From contig AP025049.1 in the NCBI GenBank assembly GCA_036186865.1, positions 23,847,869 to 23,911,868 on the forward strand: DNA of 64,000 nt, given 5' to 3'. Positions 21,025 through 31,817 of this stretch are shown in pieces. The position numbers were made by a program, and so were the translations under genes. Position 1 is the first letter of the stretch; each line of letters starts with the position of its first letter. The DNA comes from Eustoma russellianum (taxonomy: Eukaryota; Streptophyta; Magnoliopsida; Gentianales; Gentianaceae). Under the pieces are notes generated by a model. It made no database searches. It saw nothing but the letters and a program-made list of their open reading frames with translations, and had not been told where the DNA came from.

Positions 21025-21255
21025 TTAAATCATTACAATCTTTTTAGAAAAAGTCTAAGTATACAATAAGACGATATTTTCTTGAACCTGATTCAACAAC
21101 TATTAAATCATTACAATCTTTTTAGAAAAAGGATAAGTATACATTAAGACGATATTTTCTTGAACCTGATTTAACAACTATTTGTTTTAATATTATTCGA
21201 TGCGAAAGGGATAAATGAGAAAACAAATATTCGATGCGAAAGGGATAAATGAGGA
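21025..21255. repeat. Two short tandem duplications
   Basis: A 78-bp unit beginning TTAAATCATTACAATC occurs twice (21025-21102 and 21103-21180) with few changes. It is followed by a roughly 34-bp unit ATTCGATGCGAAAGGGATAA, also present twice up to 21255. Confidence 0.8.
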
Positions 21256-21435
21256 CGGACCTTACAACAAATAGTAAGGTTGCTATTTTGTGACTTTGAG
21301 GTTACGGATTCGAGACGTAGAAATAGTCTTTTGTACAAAGTGTAGGGTAAAACTGTACACATTGGATTACAAAATGATCCGACCTTTCACCGGATCCTGC
21401 ACAAATGCAAAAGATTAGTGCAGCGAAATAGCCGG
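21255..21435 (+). mobile_element. Au-like SINE, copy 4
   Basis: The blocks TTTGAGGTTACGGATTCGAG, AAGTGTAGGGTAAAACTG and TTCACCGGATCCTGCACAA appear in the standard Au order. Confidence 0.75.
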
Positions 21436-21844
21436 ATGCAAAAGCGATAAATATTGGGATTATCTCACAAATGGAGTAGTTATGATTTGAAGTGGCCCCA
21501 CAAGCATTAAATCAAATAATTTTTCTTTTGTATTGGGTGCAGTAAATAATTCTGATAATTAGTATGTATCGATTATTTTATTACATCTACTGTTCCAATT
21601 ATTTGATTATCGCGTAACCTATGATTTCATGTTGATTCGATAAAGGGAGAAAACTTACGTTGGTTTATTATACGGTATTAGAAAAACCTTGGAATTACAT
21701 TCTAAAAGTAAATATTATATCTATTTTGAGCTTTTCATTTTGCTACCAAATTTGGATGTTTGGACCTCAATCACTATCTCAGGCGGCTAATGGCTGCATG
21801 CCCTCAAAATCTTTGGTTATTTACAAAGGTCTTAAAAGTAGTCG

Positions 21845-22033
21845 GTAGAGGGCGGGTCTTGGAACAACTGGTAAATGTTGCTTTCTCGTGACTTTGAGGT
21901 TACGGGTTCGAGCCGCAGAAACAGTATCTCACACAAAGTGTAGGGTAAGGCTGTGTTCATCAGATGACAAAGCGATCTGGGCCCTTCCCAGATCCTGCAC
22001 AAGTGCATGAGCTTAGTGTACCGGGAACACTGC
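21845..22033 (+). mobile_element. Au-like SINE, copy 5
   Basis: This is the best preserved copy, with B-box GGGTTCGAGCC, then AAGTGTAGGGTAAGGCTG, CCCTTCCCAGATCCTGCAC and a final AGCTTAGTGTACCGGG. It runs directly into the reverse of a (TTG)n-tailed element. Confidence 0.8.
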
Positions 22034-22280
22034 AACAACAACAACAACATTACCCCATTGCCTTAAAGGATTCCACCTATGAGAGGGACGAGGGGGTCAG
22101 ATTTACGCAACCATATTCATGTGTTAGAAACACACAGAGGTTGTTTTTCATGAAAATTGCGTCAAACTGTGTCGTTCAACTGTTACTTCATAATATAAGA
22201 AGCGCAACCAATTTAGTGAATCATTTTGCTATATTTCATCATATTTCGAAATCAAAGAAGAGTGTGTCCTTGACTCTATT
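22027..22280 (-). mobile_element. SINE-like element with (TTG)n tail, copy 3
   Basis: On the plus strand it begins (CAA)n CATTACCCC at the very end of the Au-like SINE and ends near GTGTCCTTGAC. It shares the GTGTTAGAAACACAC and ATTTAGTGAATCATTTTGC blocks with its relatives. Confidence 0.6.
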
Positions 22281-22506
22281 GAAAATAGAAATATATTTTT
22301 TTAAGTAGTCGGTAAGAACCAAACTGGTAAACTTTATATGATAAACCAACTTATATTGGATTATTATTTTTGTCATATGTTATTCAGTATATTCAAGTAG
22401 TTTTGTTTAAAAGAACCATGACGGAAGTAATGTTTTTGCATATTAAATTCAGTTGAAAGTTGGATATTTGGTGGTTAAAGTGGAACAGAATTAAGTGACG
22501 CGCAGG

Positions 22507-22626
22507 GAGAGGGGACGCGGTGACGCCACCAATGGGTGGCTGACACGTGTCCTCTATAAAAGCACAAAAAACTGAAAAGTTAGACACGTGTCAGCCACCT
22601 ATTGGTGGCGTCATCGTGTCCTCCCT
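22507..22626. mobile_element. Hairpin MITE of a second family with CACGTG arms
   Basis: Two 45-bp arms, GAGGGGACGCGGTGACGCCA...GACACGTGTC and its inverse, flank a 30-bp loop that contains CTCTATAAAAG. Arm identity is high. CACGTG occurs in each arm. Confidence 0.75.
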
Positions 22627-23079
22627 CACTGAATCCGTCCCCGGTTAAAGTAGATGGTATAAATTGGTGGACATATGGAACGTGAACGTGTAAAGAAAGA
22701 GACGTAACATTACATACTCGTTTTTGAATAAAAAGCAAGAACCAAATTTTCTTGCAATTTGAAGACAACGACTCTTGGTTGGTTGGTCAAATGTTCTTAT
22801 CCCGTGTGCAAATGAGTCACTTCATTTATTTATTTATTTATTTTATTAGGAGATTGTTTGCAACATTAGGTTTAGATTGACGTGGCATTCGGATTTGTTG
22901 GCGATTGGATCCATTTTTAACTTAATAGCTACGCTAACTTGATTTTCATTAGGCTATTGTTAACGCATAGCACTTTACCTTGAGGCAGAGCACTTTCAAT
23001 CCAATTATTTTCAAAAGATATTTTTGCACATAAATACGGTGAATAAAAAATCTCTTCTCCCCCTGTCGCCTTAGATAAG

Positions 23080-23370
23080 GATTCTAAACGAACCGAATAG
23101 TTTACGAACAATTCGAATTCAATTCGTAACTGTTCGTTAATTTTACTTAAATGAACCGAGTTTGGACACCTAATTAGATTTGTTTACTAAAACGAATCGA
23201 ACTGTTCACAAACTGTTAAGCTCGTTTAAGAGTTATAGCGTTTTCGAGTCAAATTCGAACAAATTTTGCAGCTCGTTAGCCAAGCCACACAGTTTGTTTG
23301 ATTAAACAAATTCGAATTTCAAAAACATAGTATTCGGCTTGGCTCGATTCGTTAACACTCCTACTTCTAT
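23080..23370. repeat. TTCG/CGAA-rich dispersed repeat
   Basis: Words such as CGAACCGAATAG, ACGAACAATTCGAATTCAAT, AACGAATCGAACTGTTC and TTGGCTCGATTCG alternate over about 290 bp. It looks like a worn non-coding repeat. I could not assign a family or define ends. Confidence 0.35.
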
Positions 23371-23589
23371 CTCCCATTGTTTTCTTCGCAAAATTGACTA
23401 ACAATAAATCCAAAATCTTTTTAGTGTGTGAATCAATAAAAGCAATCACGAAACAAGATTGATACAACTAAAAGTAAAAATGAAATAACAAAGATACCGA
23501 ATTTTAACGTCTCAAAACGATAGAGTAAAAAAAATAGTCGCTATTTTTTCTTTTTCAAAAATATCTTTTTTCTTCAATTTCCCATCTAG

Positions 23590-23945
23590 AATGAATATCA
23601 ATTTGTATCTCACTGGAAGCAGACTCTCTATTCATTGGGATAGAGGTATTGTCTGCCTACCACTTAGGCTCCCCAGAGCCTAATGATAGATTTTGCTATC
23701 GTTGAGATATACTGGATGATGATGAATGAATATCGTGGTTCCCCAGAAGCTCTCTATTCCTTGGGATGGAGGTATTATCTGCCTACCACTTAGGCTCCCC
23801 AGACCCTAATGATAGATTTTGCTGTCGTTGGGATATACTGGGTCTGGATGATGATGAATGAATATCGTAGTTCCCCAGACCCTAATGATAGCTTTTGCTG
23901 TCGTTGAGATATACTGGGTCTGGATGATGATGAATGAATATCAAT
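23590..23945 (+). repeat. Three tandem copies of a LINE 3' tail
   Basis: Each unit carries CTCCCCAGACCCTAATGATA, then GATTTTGCTGTCGTTG and a GATATACTGGGTCTGGATGA end with a GATGAATGAATATC junction. The same tail ends the LINEs at 14960, 39760 and (reversed) 41120 and 56070. Unit boundaries are roughly 23735 and 23868; the last copy is shorter. Confidence 0.7.
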
Positions 23946-24404
23946 TTGGGTATTCAACTCCACATAGGAGTGATCCAACCCAACAGGTTTTCTATCCGCC
24001 TGTCTCAAGTCCATCTCCGTTGCCGCCAGCCAATGACGGATCTACGTGGACAAGTTCAAATCCTCAAATAATGGAAAAAAAATTAGTGCAAAGCAAATGT
24101 GGTATTTTAGTGAATATTGGGCTTGAATAAAAATCAAATAAAAGAAAACTCTTCTTGTTTCATGAAGAAAAGTTAGATACTTTGAGTCACTATATCAAGA
24201 AATACAGTCAAGTATTGCTATTTTTTCTTTTGGATATGAGAATTTAATAAGTGATTAAAACTCGCAATTCGTAGGAATTCTTTTAAGACTTTCAAGAGTA
24301 TATTGAATTGTATATAAATTGATTTAGTAGTTAATCACAATGTAAATTAACTTGACCATAGGTTCTTTGTTCCATCAATGTTTTAACTAATATGAACTGG
24401 TATA

Positions 24405-24655
24405 ATATGTGGTTGTCTCTTGCATAACTTTGGAATATGGTGGAATAAAGCAAAATGACTTACTAAATTGGATGCATTTCTTATATTGTAAAATACCAGC
24501 TGATCGACATAACTTGACACAATTTTCATTATCAGACATTAAGTTCAACCTGTGCGTGTTTCTAACATATGTATATGTTGCTGCATCCGATTCCCCATAT
24601 ACCGTCATAGATGGAAGCTTCTAAGATAATGGAGTAATATTGTTATTGTCGTCGT
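24405..24655 (-). mobile_element. SINE-like element with (TTG)n tail, copy 4
   Basis: It is diverged but has the same order: TGGAATAAAGCAAAATGACT, AGCTGATCGACATAACTTGA, GTGCGTGTTTCTAACATATG and an AATATTGTTATTGTCGTCG tail. Confidence 0.5.
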
Positions 24656-24973
24656 CATTGCTTGGTACGTATCCTTGGTTTATATGGTTTTCTATGAATC
24701 TTATCTTGTAATGCAAAGAACCCATCTACCACAGCAGAAACATAACCCTGCTTTCAACCTACACTCACCGCAGTGCCTTCTATTGAAATGCTCACAAATT
24801 CAATTTAGATACTGCATAGTTTCGACATTCATAGTTGTCTTGTCTTGTCCTCCTCAGTCTTTTTTAGTCAAGCAACTTGTTCACAGACCTTTTTAGATTT
24901 CATGCCTTCACTCATCTCTAGCAACGGACTCGCCTCAGATGGCACAATCGATTACATCCTTGTAGGTTTACGA
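24656..24973. other. Unassigned flank of the E1 duplication
   Basis: No gene or repeat is recognised. Its right end CTTGTAGGTTTACGAGG is the natural left neighbour of the duplicated segment and serves as the empty-site reference for the E2 insertion. Confidence 0.4.
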
Positions 24974-25206
24974 GGTGCTCCACCAAGCTTGGAGCGGAGG
25001 TTCAGCCACATTTCAAACTTTAAAACTTTGCTAAACTCGTTTCCCATGGTGCCTGAAGTAAATGACGAGCAAAAATGGCCTCTTTGACTCGACCCTTTCT
25101 CCTTGCTATGTGTAATAGGAGGTTAATGACGAGCAAAGAAGGCCTGCTTGAATTGATTCCATGCCAAGGTTGGGGGCTCAGCGGGTTTGGTAGGGGATCC
25201 CATTCC

Positions 25207-25641
25207 TGTTTAGGAGTGTAAAAACAAATGAACACGAAGGCTTTTGTCAACTCAAATCTATGAGTTTTTCTATTCATTTGTCCGCCAATTTATAGGAAAT
25301 ACAAAGGAGCAATTTGTGCTAATCTATAGTTATAGAGATTAATACAAGATCAATACAAATCCTATCATATCCCTATATTTATGTACATGATAAATTCAAT
25401 GAGTAGAATATATCTGATTAGATTGGATATCTACAATCATATCTAATCAGCCGTAAACAGCGCTTCAGATCTTCCGAGCTGAGCTCGTCAGCGAGGTCAG
25501 GTCGGCCAACAGGTAAGACCGGTCAGTGGACTACCGAGCTGAACTAGACAGTGAGGTCAGGTCGGCAGGTCCGAGTTGAACTGGACAGTGAGGTCAGGTC
25601 GGCACCGCATCAAATAGACTTAGCTCAGCTCAGCTCTAACA
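25207..25641 (-). repeat. E1 3' LTR, copy A
   Basis: On the minus strand it runs from TGTTAGAGCTGAGC to CACTCCTAAACA (435 bp). It is preceded by the purine tract GAGGGGGGAG next to 25641. The U3 holds imperfect direct repeats of GAACTGGACAGTGAGGTCAG. Copy B is at 36572-37020. Confidence 0.7.
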
Positions 25642-25871
25642 CTCCCCCCTCAAGTCGGCGCGTGAAGATCGGCAACGCGCAACTTGGACAATAAGAAACG
25701 AAACTCGTGAGTCCCAAAAGATTTTATAAGAATATCCGCAAGCTGATGTGTCGTTGAGACATGAAGGGGCCGGATTTGTCCAGCTAAAATGGCATCCCGG
25801 AGGAAATAACACTCAACCTCAATGTGTTTAGTTCATTCGTGAGCAACAGGATTGTGAGCAAGATGCAATAC

Positions 25872-26990
25872 CGACTAGCTATCAGTGAATAGAGTAACAG
25901 AAGCTGAGTGAGGAATGCCAAGAAAACTACGAAGGCCGAGCAGCCACTTCAGCTCACAAGTTGTATATGCCATAACGCGATATTCTGCTTCGGCAGAGGA
26001 ACAGGAGACAGTGTGTTGCTTTTTAGTCTTCCACGAAATGTGCGATGTGCCAAGTTGAATAGAATAGGAGGAAAGAGATCGTTGAGTAAGAGGACAGCTT
26101 GTCCAATCTGAGTCATAGTAGACAGTCAATTGGAGGTCATTGGTGGTCGGGAAAAGCAGCCCTTGGCCCGGTTTGCCTTTGGATACCAAACAACCCCCAG
26201 AGCAGCATGCCAGTGGTCAAGCCGAGGTGATTGCATAAACTGAGCTAACGTGTGGATAACATAAGAGAGCTCAGGTCTGGCGACAGATAAATAAATCAAG
26301 TGACCAACAAGACATTGATATGGTAGTGGATCTTCAAGAAGAGAGCTGGTGGACTGAGCCAACTGATGTTGTTGTTCTAAGGGTATGAAAGCAGGCTTTG
26401 AAGCAAGCAAGCGACAATCTGCAATAATATCTAGAGCATACTTACGCTGGGATACAAATTTACCTGCAGCACTGCGAGCGACCTCAAGTCCAATAAAATA
26501 TTTTAAAGGACCAAGATCCTTCATATGAAAGCAGGTACTCAAATAAGTTTTAACAACCTTCATTTCCTGAGAATCATTGCCTACAAGTATGAGATCATCA
26601 ACGTGGATCAAAATGTAAAGGCGAATATTAGTGCGAGCATAGCTGAAGAGAGAATAATTCAAGTAGGACTGAACAAAACCATAAGAATGCAAAACAGAGG
26701 AAAGCTTTGCAAACCAACACCTATGTGCTTGCTTAAGACCGTACAATGATTTACGCAACCGACAGACGGTGCGAGATGAGCTCACTATGAAGCCAGGAGA
26801 TAGTTTCATATAAACATCTTCATTAAGGTCGCCATGAAGAAATGCATTGCGGACGTCCATCTGACAGGTAGAAATTGCCGAGCTGCTGCTAGAGCCAAGA
26901 GTACGTGAACTGTGACCATCTTAGTGGTGGAAGCAAAGGTTTTAGTATAGTTAAGTCCCTTGATCTGACAGTTTCCATGTACAACCATCC
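25872..26990 (-). pseudogene. E1 reverse transcriptase and RNase H, copy A
   Basis: It shows Copia reverse-transcriptase words (MDVRNAFLHGDL, LYGLKQA, MKDLGPLKYFIGLEVARS) followed by RNase H (DSDWTSCPLTQRS, SSAEAEYRVMAY). The active-site box reads HVDD where YVDD is usual. A frameshift near 26150-26190 splits the two domains, and a stop ends the frame at 25875. The upstream part is replaced by E2 LTR sequence. Confidence 0.75.
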
Positions 26991-27543
26991 TTGGATTTTG
27001 TTCCAACGTTCAGAAAATTTTGAATTCTGGGGGACATCGATCGATCGAAGTGCCTGGGGGAGAGATCGATGTCCTCCAGAAACTTTGCAATTTTTGAAAC
27101 TGCCTGACATCGATCGATCGATGTCAGAAGCTGAAGTGACATCGATCGATCGATGTCTCAGCCTGAGAGATCAATGTTGGACAGAAACCTTTCTGACTGA
27201 CATTGATCGATCGAAGTCTCCCTGAGCAAAGACTGAAGTGACATCGATCGATCGAAGTCTCCCTGAGGAGAGACTGAAGTGACATCGATCGATCGATGTC
27301 CCTGGGTTGAGAGATCGATATTAGACAGAATGCTTTCTGACCTACATCGATCGATCGAAGTCAGAGGCTGAAGTGACATCGATCGATCGATGTCCCCAGC
27401 CTGAGAGATCGATGTTGGACAGTGAGTTCCAATCTCAAACATTTTTGACATAGTGTGATTTTCTCATCTTGCATCAAGTCTCAAACATTAATTTAACTTA
27501 TTTAAAACATTTTTTCATCATCAAAACAATTTATAACTTAATA
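26991..27543 (-). repeat. E2 3' LTR, truncated
   Basis: This matches 35829-36340 of the complete right LTR but lacks the remaining 0.9 kb. It starts abruptly at TTGGATTTTG beside E1. The terminal TG has become TA at the edge (AACTTAATA). The purine tract CAAAAAGGGGGAGAT on the minus strand (27544-27558) directly precedes it. Confidence 0.75.
27036..27420. repeat. Array of 20-bp palindromes in the E2 left LTR
   Basis: Eight close or perfect copies of GACATCGATCGATCGATGTC are spaced 30-70 bp apart, with half-sites AGATCGATGTYC between them. The word is its own reverse complement over all 20 bases. Variants end in GAAGTC. Open frames run through the array because it repeats DIDRSMS-like codons; these are not genes. 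Confidence 0.9.
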
Positions 27544-27899
27544 ATCTCCCCCTTTTTGATGATTTCAAAACCATGATTCAAAAGATGTTTTTACTTGATA
27601 CATTTTCATCTAAACTTGATATTTTACAACTCCCTCTTAGTTCATGCTCCCTCATCATGTGAACACATCAAAAATTTCTTTTTCAACATGCAATTTACCC
27701 AAAATCAATAAATGTGATATCTATACCAAAATGCTCCCCCTCAACCTAAGCATCAAATTTCACACTTTCATCCTTTCAATATGTTAGATATCATGACAAG
27801 CATATCAAGAAACTTCATGTCATGCTATACCAAATTCAACTTCTCAAACTAAGCTATGTTATGCAAAACACAAATATCATATCAAGATAGGACAATAAA

Positions 27900-28085
27900 G
27901 CCAAATTAAGATACTCATGCTCAACCAAACCATACCAAAATTATACCATGGCAAAACATGCCAAAAACCAAATCATGCAATGCCCAACCAACTATGCCGA
28001 AACATACCACCAAATTATGCCAATGCCCAACCAAACCAAAACATGCCACCCATGCCAATGCCCAACCTATACCAAAACAATATAT
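27900..28085. repeat. CAATGCCCAACCA-type degenerate repeat before the E2 purine tract
   Basis: ATGCCAATGCCCAACC and related AC-rich words recur about six times. Repeated motifs upstream of the purine tract are described for Sireviruses, which fits the placement of E2. Confidence 0.55.
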
Positions 28086-28275
28086 CAAGAACATAAACCA
28101 TGCATATCAAGATAACAACTTATGAAGATAACAACTTCTCTCCCTTTTTGAAAACATCAAAAAATGAGAATAAAGGATAAATGTCATTAAGAAATATCAA
28201 GTTTTGAGATACATAGGTAAACTCAAACTTGCAAAAATACTCTATAGCTACGAGAGAATGGGGAACCATAAAGAA

Positions 28276-29745
28276 CTACTCTTCATCGGAAGAGAAACAC
28301 AATCCGGAGAGGGCTGCCTTGAGCTTTGTCTTCAACTTTTGATATTTCGTCTTCTGAACATCCAGCTCCGTCTGCAGTGCCGTGACTTGAGTGTTAACCT
28401 TTGTTTCAATTGTGTTGACACGGTCCTGAAGGTTCTTATGCTCTTTTTGAAGATCATCAATACGGACTGCTTCCGTGGTCAAGTCCTCCCCCTATTGACC
28501 AAGTGTACGACGGATGTCGTCAATTTCGGCCTCCGCATTGAACTCCTCATCGGACCCACTAACTTCTTCCATAGGGGCTTTTCCTTTGTCCTTTTTGGAA
28601 GTGGAGCTTGGTTGTGGAGGCGGTTGTGGTGAAGGATGAGAAGAGGGTGCCGTGGGAGGTTCAGTGGGTGATGGTGGAGGAATGGGATCTTCGGGTTCGT
28701 CCTCTTCTTGTTCTTGTTGGCCACCCCGCTTTTGTGCCTCTTTCTAGGACTTGTGGATTTGTTGAATGTTTGCTTTTGTGTAGTAGTCTTTGTTGGTTAT
28801 TTGATCCGTGAATTCGTCATTCAACTCCACATTAGCTTCTTTAAGCAATCTATATATGAGATTGCTATATGGAAGCGCTTTTGATTTCTTGGTGGCAGCT
28901 TCCAACATGTTGGCAAACACAATTTCCCCAAAATTTACAGGCTCCTTCATAGCAATACGATAAGCAACGTAGAAATCTAAATTTCTCAGGAGTTTTCCCG
29001 ACTTGCCATTTACGCAAAAAGTCACAATGGCAAGAAAGACTCTATAAACTAAAGGCATATCATTGGTATTCTTGGTGGGGTGAAATCAAATAAATGTCTT
29101 TACCTCATCCTCAGAAATTTGATATTTATAAGTGTCCCACATCCATGGGTCAAAATCCTCCAAACCCTCATCGGGAACTTCAAATAGCTCATTAATGGTC
29201 TTAGACGTAAACATCAACAATTGACCTTCTACAATTGTATTCAAAGCATAAGGCACCCCATGTCTATAGTCTACCCACATATTTGCATAAAACATTCTAG
29301 TATATCGGGTAGACATGTTGGTCATCTTTGAGACCTCCTAAACGGGTCTCCATTTTTGAACATCAAACCAATCAATGATTGGTTTTAATTCTTCATTGCT
29401 CAAAATATCCTCAATTTTGAGCAATTTCAATAGAATGGTAGCCCTCTTCTTTTGCTCCAATTCATTGAATAACATTTGGGCTCTAAGAGTGATGTAGGCG
29501 AATTTACCTGTTCCCGTAGGCTCTTTCAAGGCATCTTTGTATTCTCCAGACTTGAGCCATAGAAAATTGTTAATGGTTAGCCTACTCCTTGTGTCAGTCA
29601 ACATAGTTCCATGAGAGGAAGTGGTCTTCTTCCTCAACCCTTGCGTTCTAGACCCCGTTGGCACTTGAGGATTGGATTGGTGTGGCGTAATAGCTTCTTC
29701 CTCAGAAGTTCTTTGTCTTTTTGCAGGTTTTTCGTTCTTGGTGCC
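28276..29745 (-). pseudogene. E2 env-like / Transposase_32-like ORF, broken
   Basis: This is one minus-strand frame from about 29664 to 28276, with in-frame stops near 29336, 29084, 28744 and 28494. The likely ATG at about 29743 is one base out of frame. Around 29325-29086 it reads YTRMFYANMWVDYRHGVPYA and then IVEGQLLMFTSKTINELFEV, resembling the 'putative plant transposon protein' family. It then has a Pro-rich stretch and a C-terminal coiled coil (LQKEHKNLQDRVNTIETKVN). Sireviruses carry an extra ORF of this kind after pol; its role is unproven. No convincing signal peptide or membrane anchor was seen. Confidence 0.65.
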
Positions 29746-29969
29746 ATTTGATAGTTAGGATTCGGATTTGTAGAGAAATAAAGATGAAATTGATGAGATT
29801 TTGAGGAATAAGGTTGGATTTGTATAAAAGATGGTGATTTTGGAAAGGATTTTGAGTATAGAGAAGAGATTTGATCATTTGGGAGAGGGAGGTTTTTAGG
29901 GATTGCGTTTGGGAGAAAGAGAAAAGCGAAGAAGAAGAAAAGGGGTCACAGCTTTTAATTCTGTCCGGT

Positions 29970-30085
29970 TGACATCGATCGATCGATGTCTGGGACTTCG
30001 ATCGATCGATGTCCTGGACATAGATCGATCGATGTCTTGTTTGACATCAGTCTCTCAGACTGCCACATTGATCGATCAATGTCTT
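29970..30085. repeat. Palindrome cluster between E2 pol and the env-like ORF
   Basis: Four units (one perfect GACATCGATCGATCGATGTC, three variants) lie in about 115 bp. It is the same word as in the E2 LTR, placed just upstream of the env-like ORF in its reading direction. Confidence 0.85.
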
Positions 30086-30117
30086 CTGAAATCATCCTTT
30101 TTTACTATTTTTACCCT

Positions 30118-31720
30118 CTAGCCAATGTTTATCATACCTAATCTTGCTCTAATAGATTCGAATGTTTTGGTGGGAAGGGATTCAGTAAAGATATCTGCTA
30201 GTTGGTCGTTTGTTGGAACAAATTCAACGACTACCAATCCTTGTTGAATGCAATCTCTTATGAAGTGATGCCTTACTTCAATGTGTTTTGTCCTACTATG
30301 ATGAACCGGGTTTTGTGCTATACTTATGGCTGATGTTGTTGCATAGGATGGGAACTTTATCGAACTTAACATTGTAATCGTTCAAGGTGTTGATCATCCA
30401 AAGTAGTTATGCACAACACAAAGCGGCCGATACATACTCAGATTCCGCCATAGAAAGTGACACACTATTTTGTTTCTTGGAGAACCAAGAAACTTCTATC
30501 AACAAGATTTCCGGCATAGTCGGAGTCACTATACCCTCTTAAATCAAAACAACCATTTTTGGGGTAAAACAATCCAAAGTTCAAGGTTCCTTTCAAATAC
30601 CTAAAGATACGTTTAATAGCAACTAAATGTGATTCCTTAGGCATACTTTGAAATCTAGCACATAAGCACACAGCATGCAGAATATCTGGCCTACTAGCGG
30701 TTAAATAAAGTAAACTACCAATCATGCCCCTATATTTGGTTACCTCAACCGGCTTTCCTTTTTCGTCTTTATCAAGCTTTGTACTTGTGCTCATTGAAGT
30801 GCTCACACTTCTTCCATCCTCGAATTTGTACTTCTTGAGCAAATCCTTTGTATACTTCGTTTGAGATATGTACACTCCATCTTGAGTTTGCTTGATTTGA
30901 AGACCAAGAAAGTAGTTGAGTTCACCCATCATGCTCATTTCAAATTCTCCTTCCATTAATTTTGCAAAATGCTGACAAAGAGAATCATTAGTAGCACCAA
31001 ATATAATATCATCCACATAAATTTGAACAAGTAATTGATGGTTTCCTTGTTCTTTTATAAAAAGAGTAGTGTCGACTTTTCCTCTTGAAAACTCATTTTC
31101 AAGTAGGAAGTTACTTAACCTATCATACCAAGCTCTAGGAGCTTGTTTAAGTCCATAAAGAGCCTTTTTGAGTTTAAAAACATGATTTGGATAATCATGA
31201 TTTTCAAACCCCGGAGGTTGAGCTACATACACCTCTTCTTGAATTATTCCATTCAAGAATGCGGATTTCACATCCATTTGATATAGTTTGAAATCCTTAT
31301 AGCATGCATATACTAATAGCATCCTAATAGCTTCTAACCTAGCTATGGGGGCAAAGGTCTCATCATAGTCTATGCCTTCCTCTTGCTTATATCCTTGAGC
31401 TACCAACCTATCTTTGTTTCTAGTGATATTTCCTTTATCATCCATTTTGTTTCTAAATACCCATTTAGTGCCAATTACGGGATGATCACTAGGTTTAGCA
31501 ACTAATTCCCAAATATCACTTCTTTCAAATTGATTTAGTTCTTCTTGCATGGCTAATACCCAATCTTCATCATTTATTGCCTCCTTTATATTTTTAGGTT
31601 CAACTTGTGAAATGAAGGCATTTTCATTGAATTTCCTCCTAGTCATTATACCTTGACTAGTTTCACCTAATATTAATTCTTTAGGATGATCTTTCCTATA
31701 CTTGTATGAATCCGGTAAAT
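30118..31720 (-). pseudogene. E2 reverse transcriptase and RNase H
   Basis: The long frame 31646-30465 holds the Copia reverse transcriptase: YQMDVKSAFLNGIIQEEVYV, LYGLKQAPRAWYDRLSNFL and the active-site QIYVDDIIFG, all intact. RNase H begins (SDSDYAGNL) but a deletion and frameshift near 30500 remove the segment after it. The rest is read to 30118 (SIAQNPVHHSRTKHIEVRHH, then TNDQLADIFTE). An in-frame TAA follows SAALCCA near 30416. Without a joined RNase H, autonomous activity is unlikely. Confidence 0.8.
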
Positions 31721-31817
31721 TTGAGGTATCTCCTCCTACTTCTTCATCTTCAACCTTAGGTTCAAGGGGATCAATCCTAAGGTCAATGACAATATTGCCG
31801 TTTGGATTCTAAAATTT

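Larger units (their letters stand above)
24974..26990 (-). mobile_element. E1 Copia remnant, duplicated segment copy A
   Basis: This 2.0-kb segment recurs at 36341-38368 with only a few differences. From left to right it holds a piece of a Gypsy gag (25020-25206, minus), the E1 3' LTR, its polypurine tract, and the RNase H and reverse-transcriptase region. It stops inside the reverse transcriptase at CAACCATCC, where E2 LTR sequence begins. Confidence 0.8.

Noticed and set aside
24656..24973. Possible exon of a host gene left of E1
   Set aside because: Short frames on both strands, no splice-consistent model and no recognised motif.
27036..27451. Palindrome arrays with regular spacing that look like a CRISPR array
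   Set aside because: The repeats are self-complementary, their spacers are short and partly repeated, the genome is plant, no cas gene is present, and the array lies in an LTR.
27158..27451. ORFs rich in DIDRSMS repeats on both strands
   Set aside because: They are produced by the palindromic 20-mer lacking stops in these frames; the same happens at 35747-36248 and 26905-27225.
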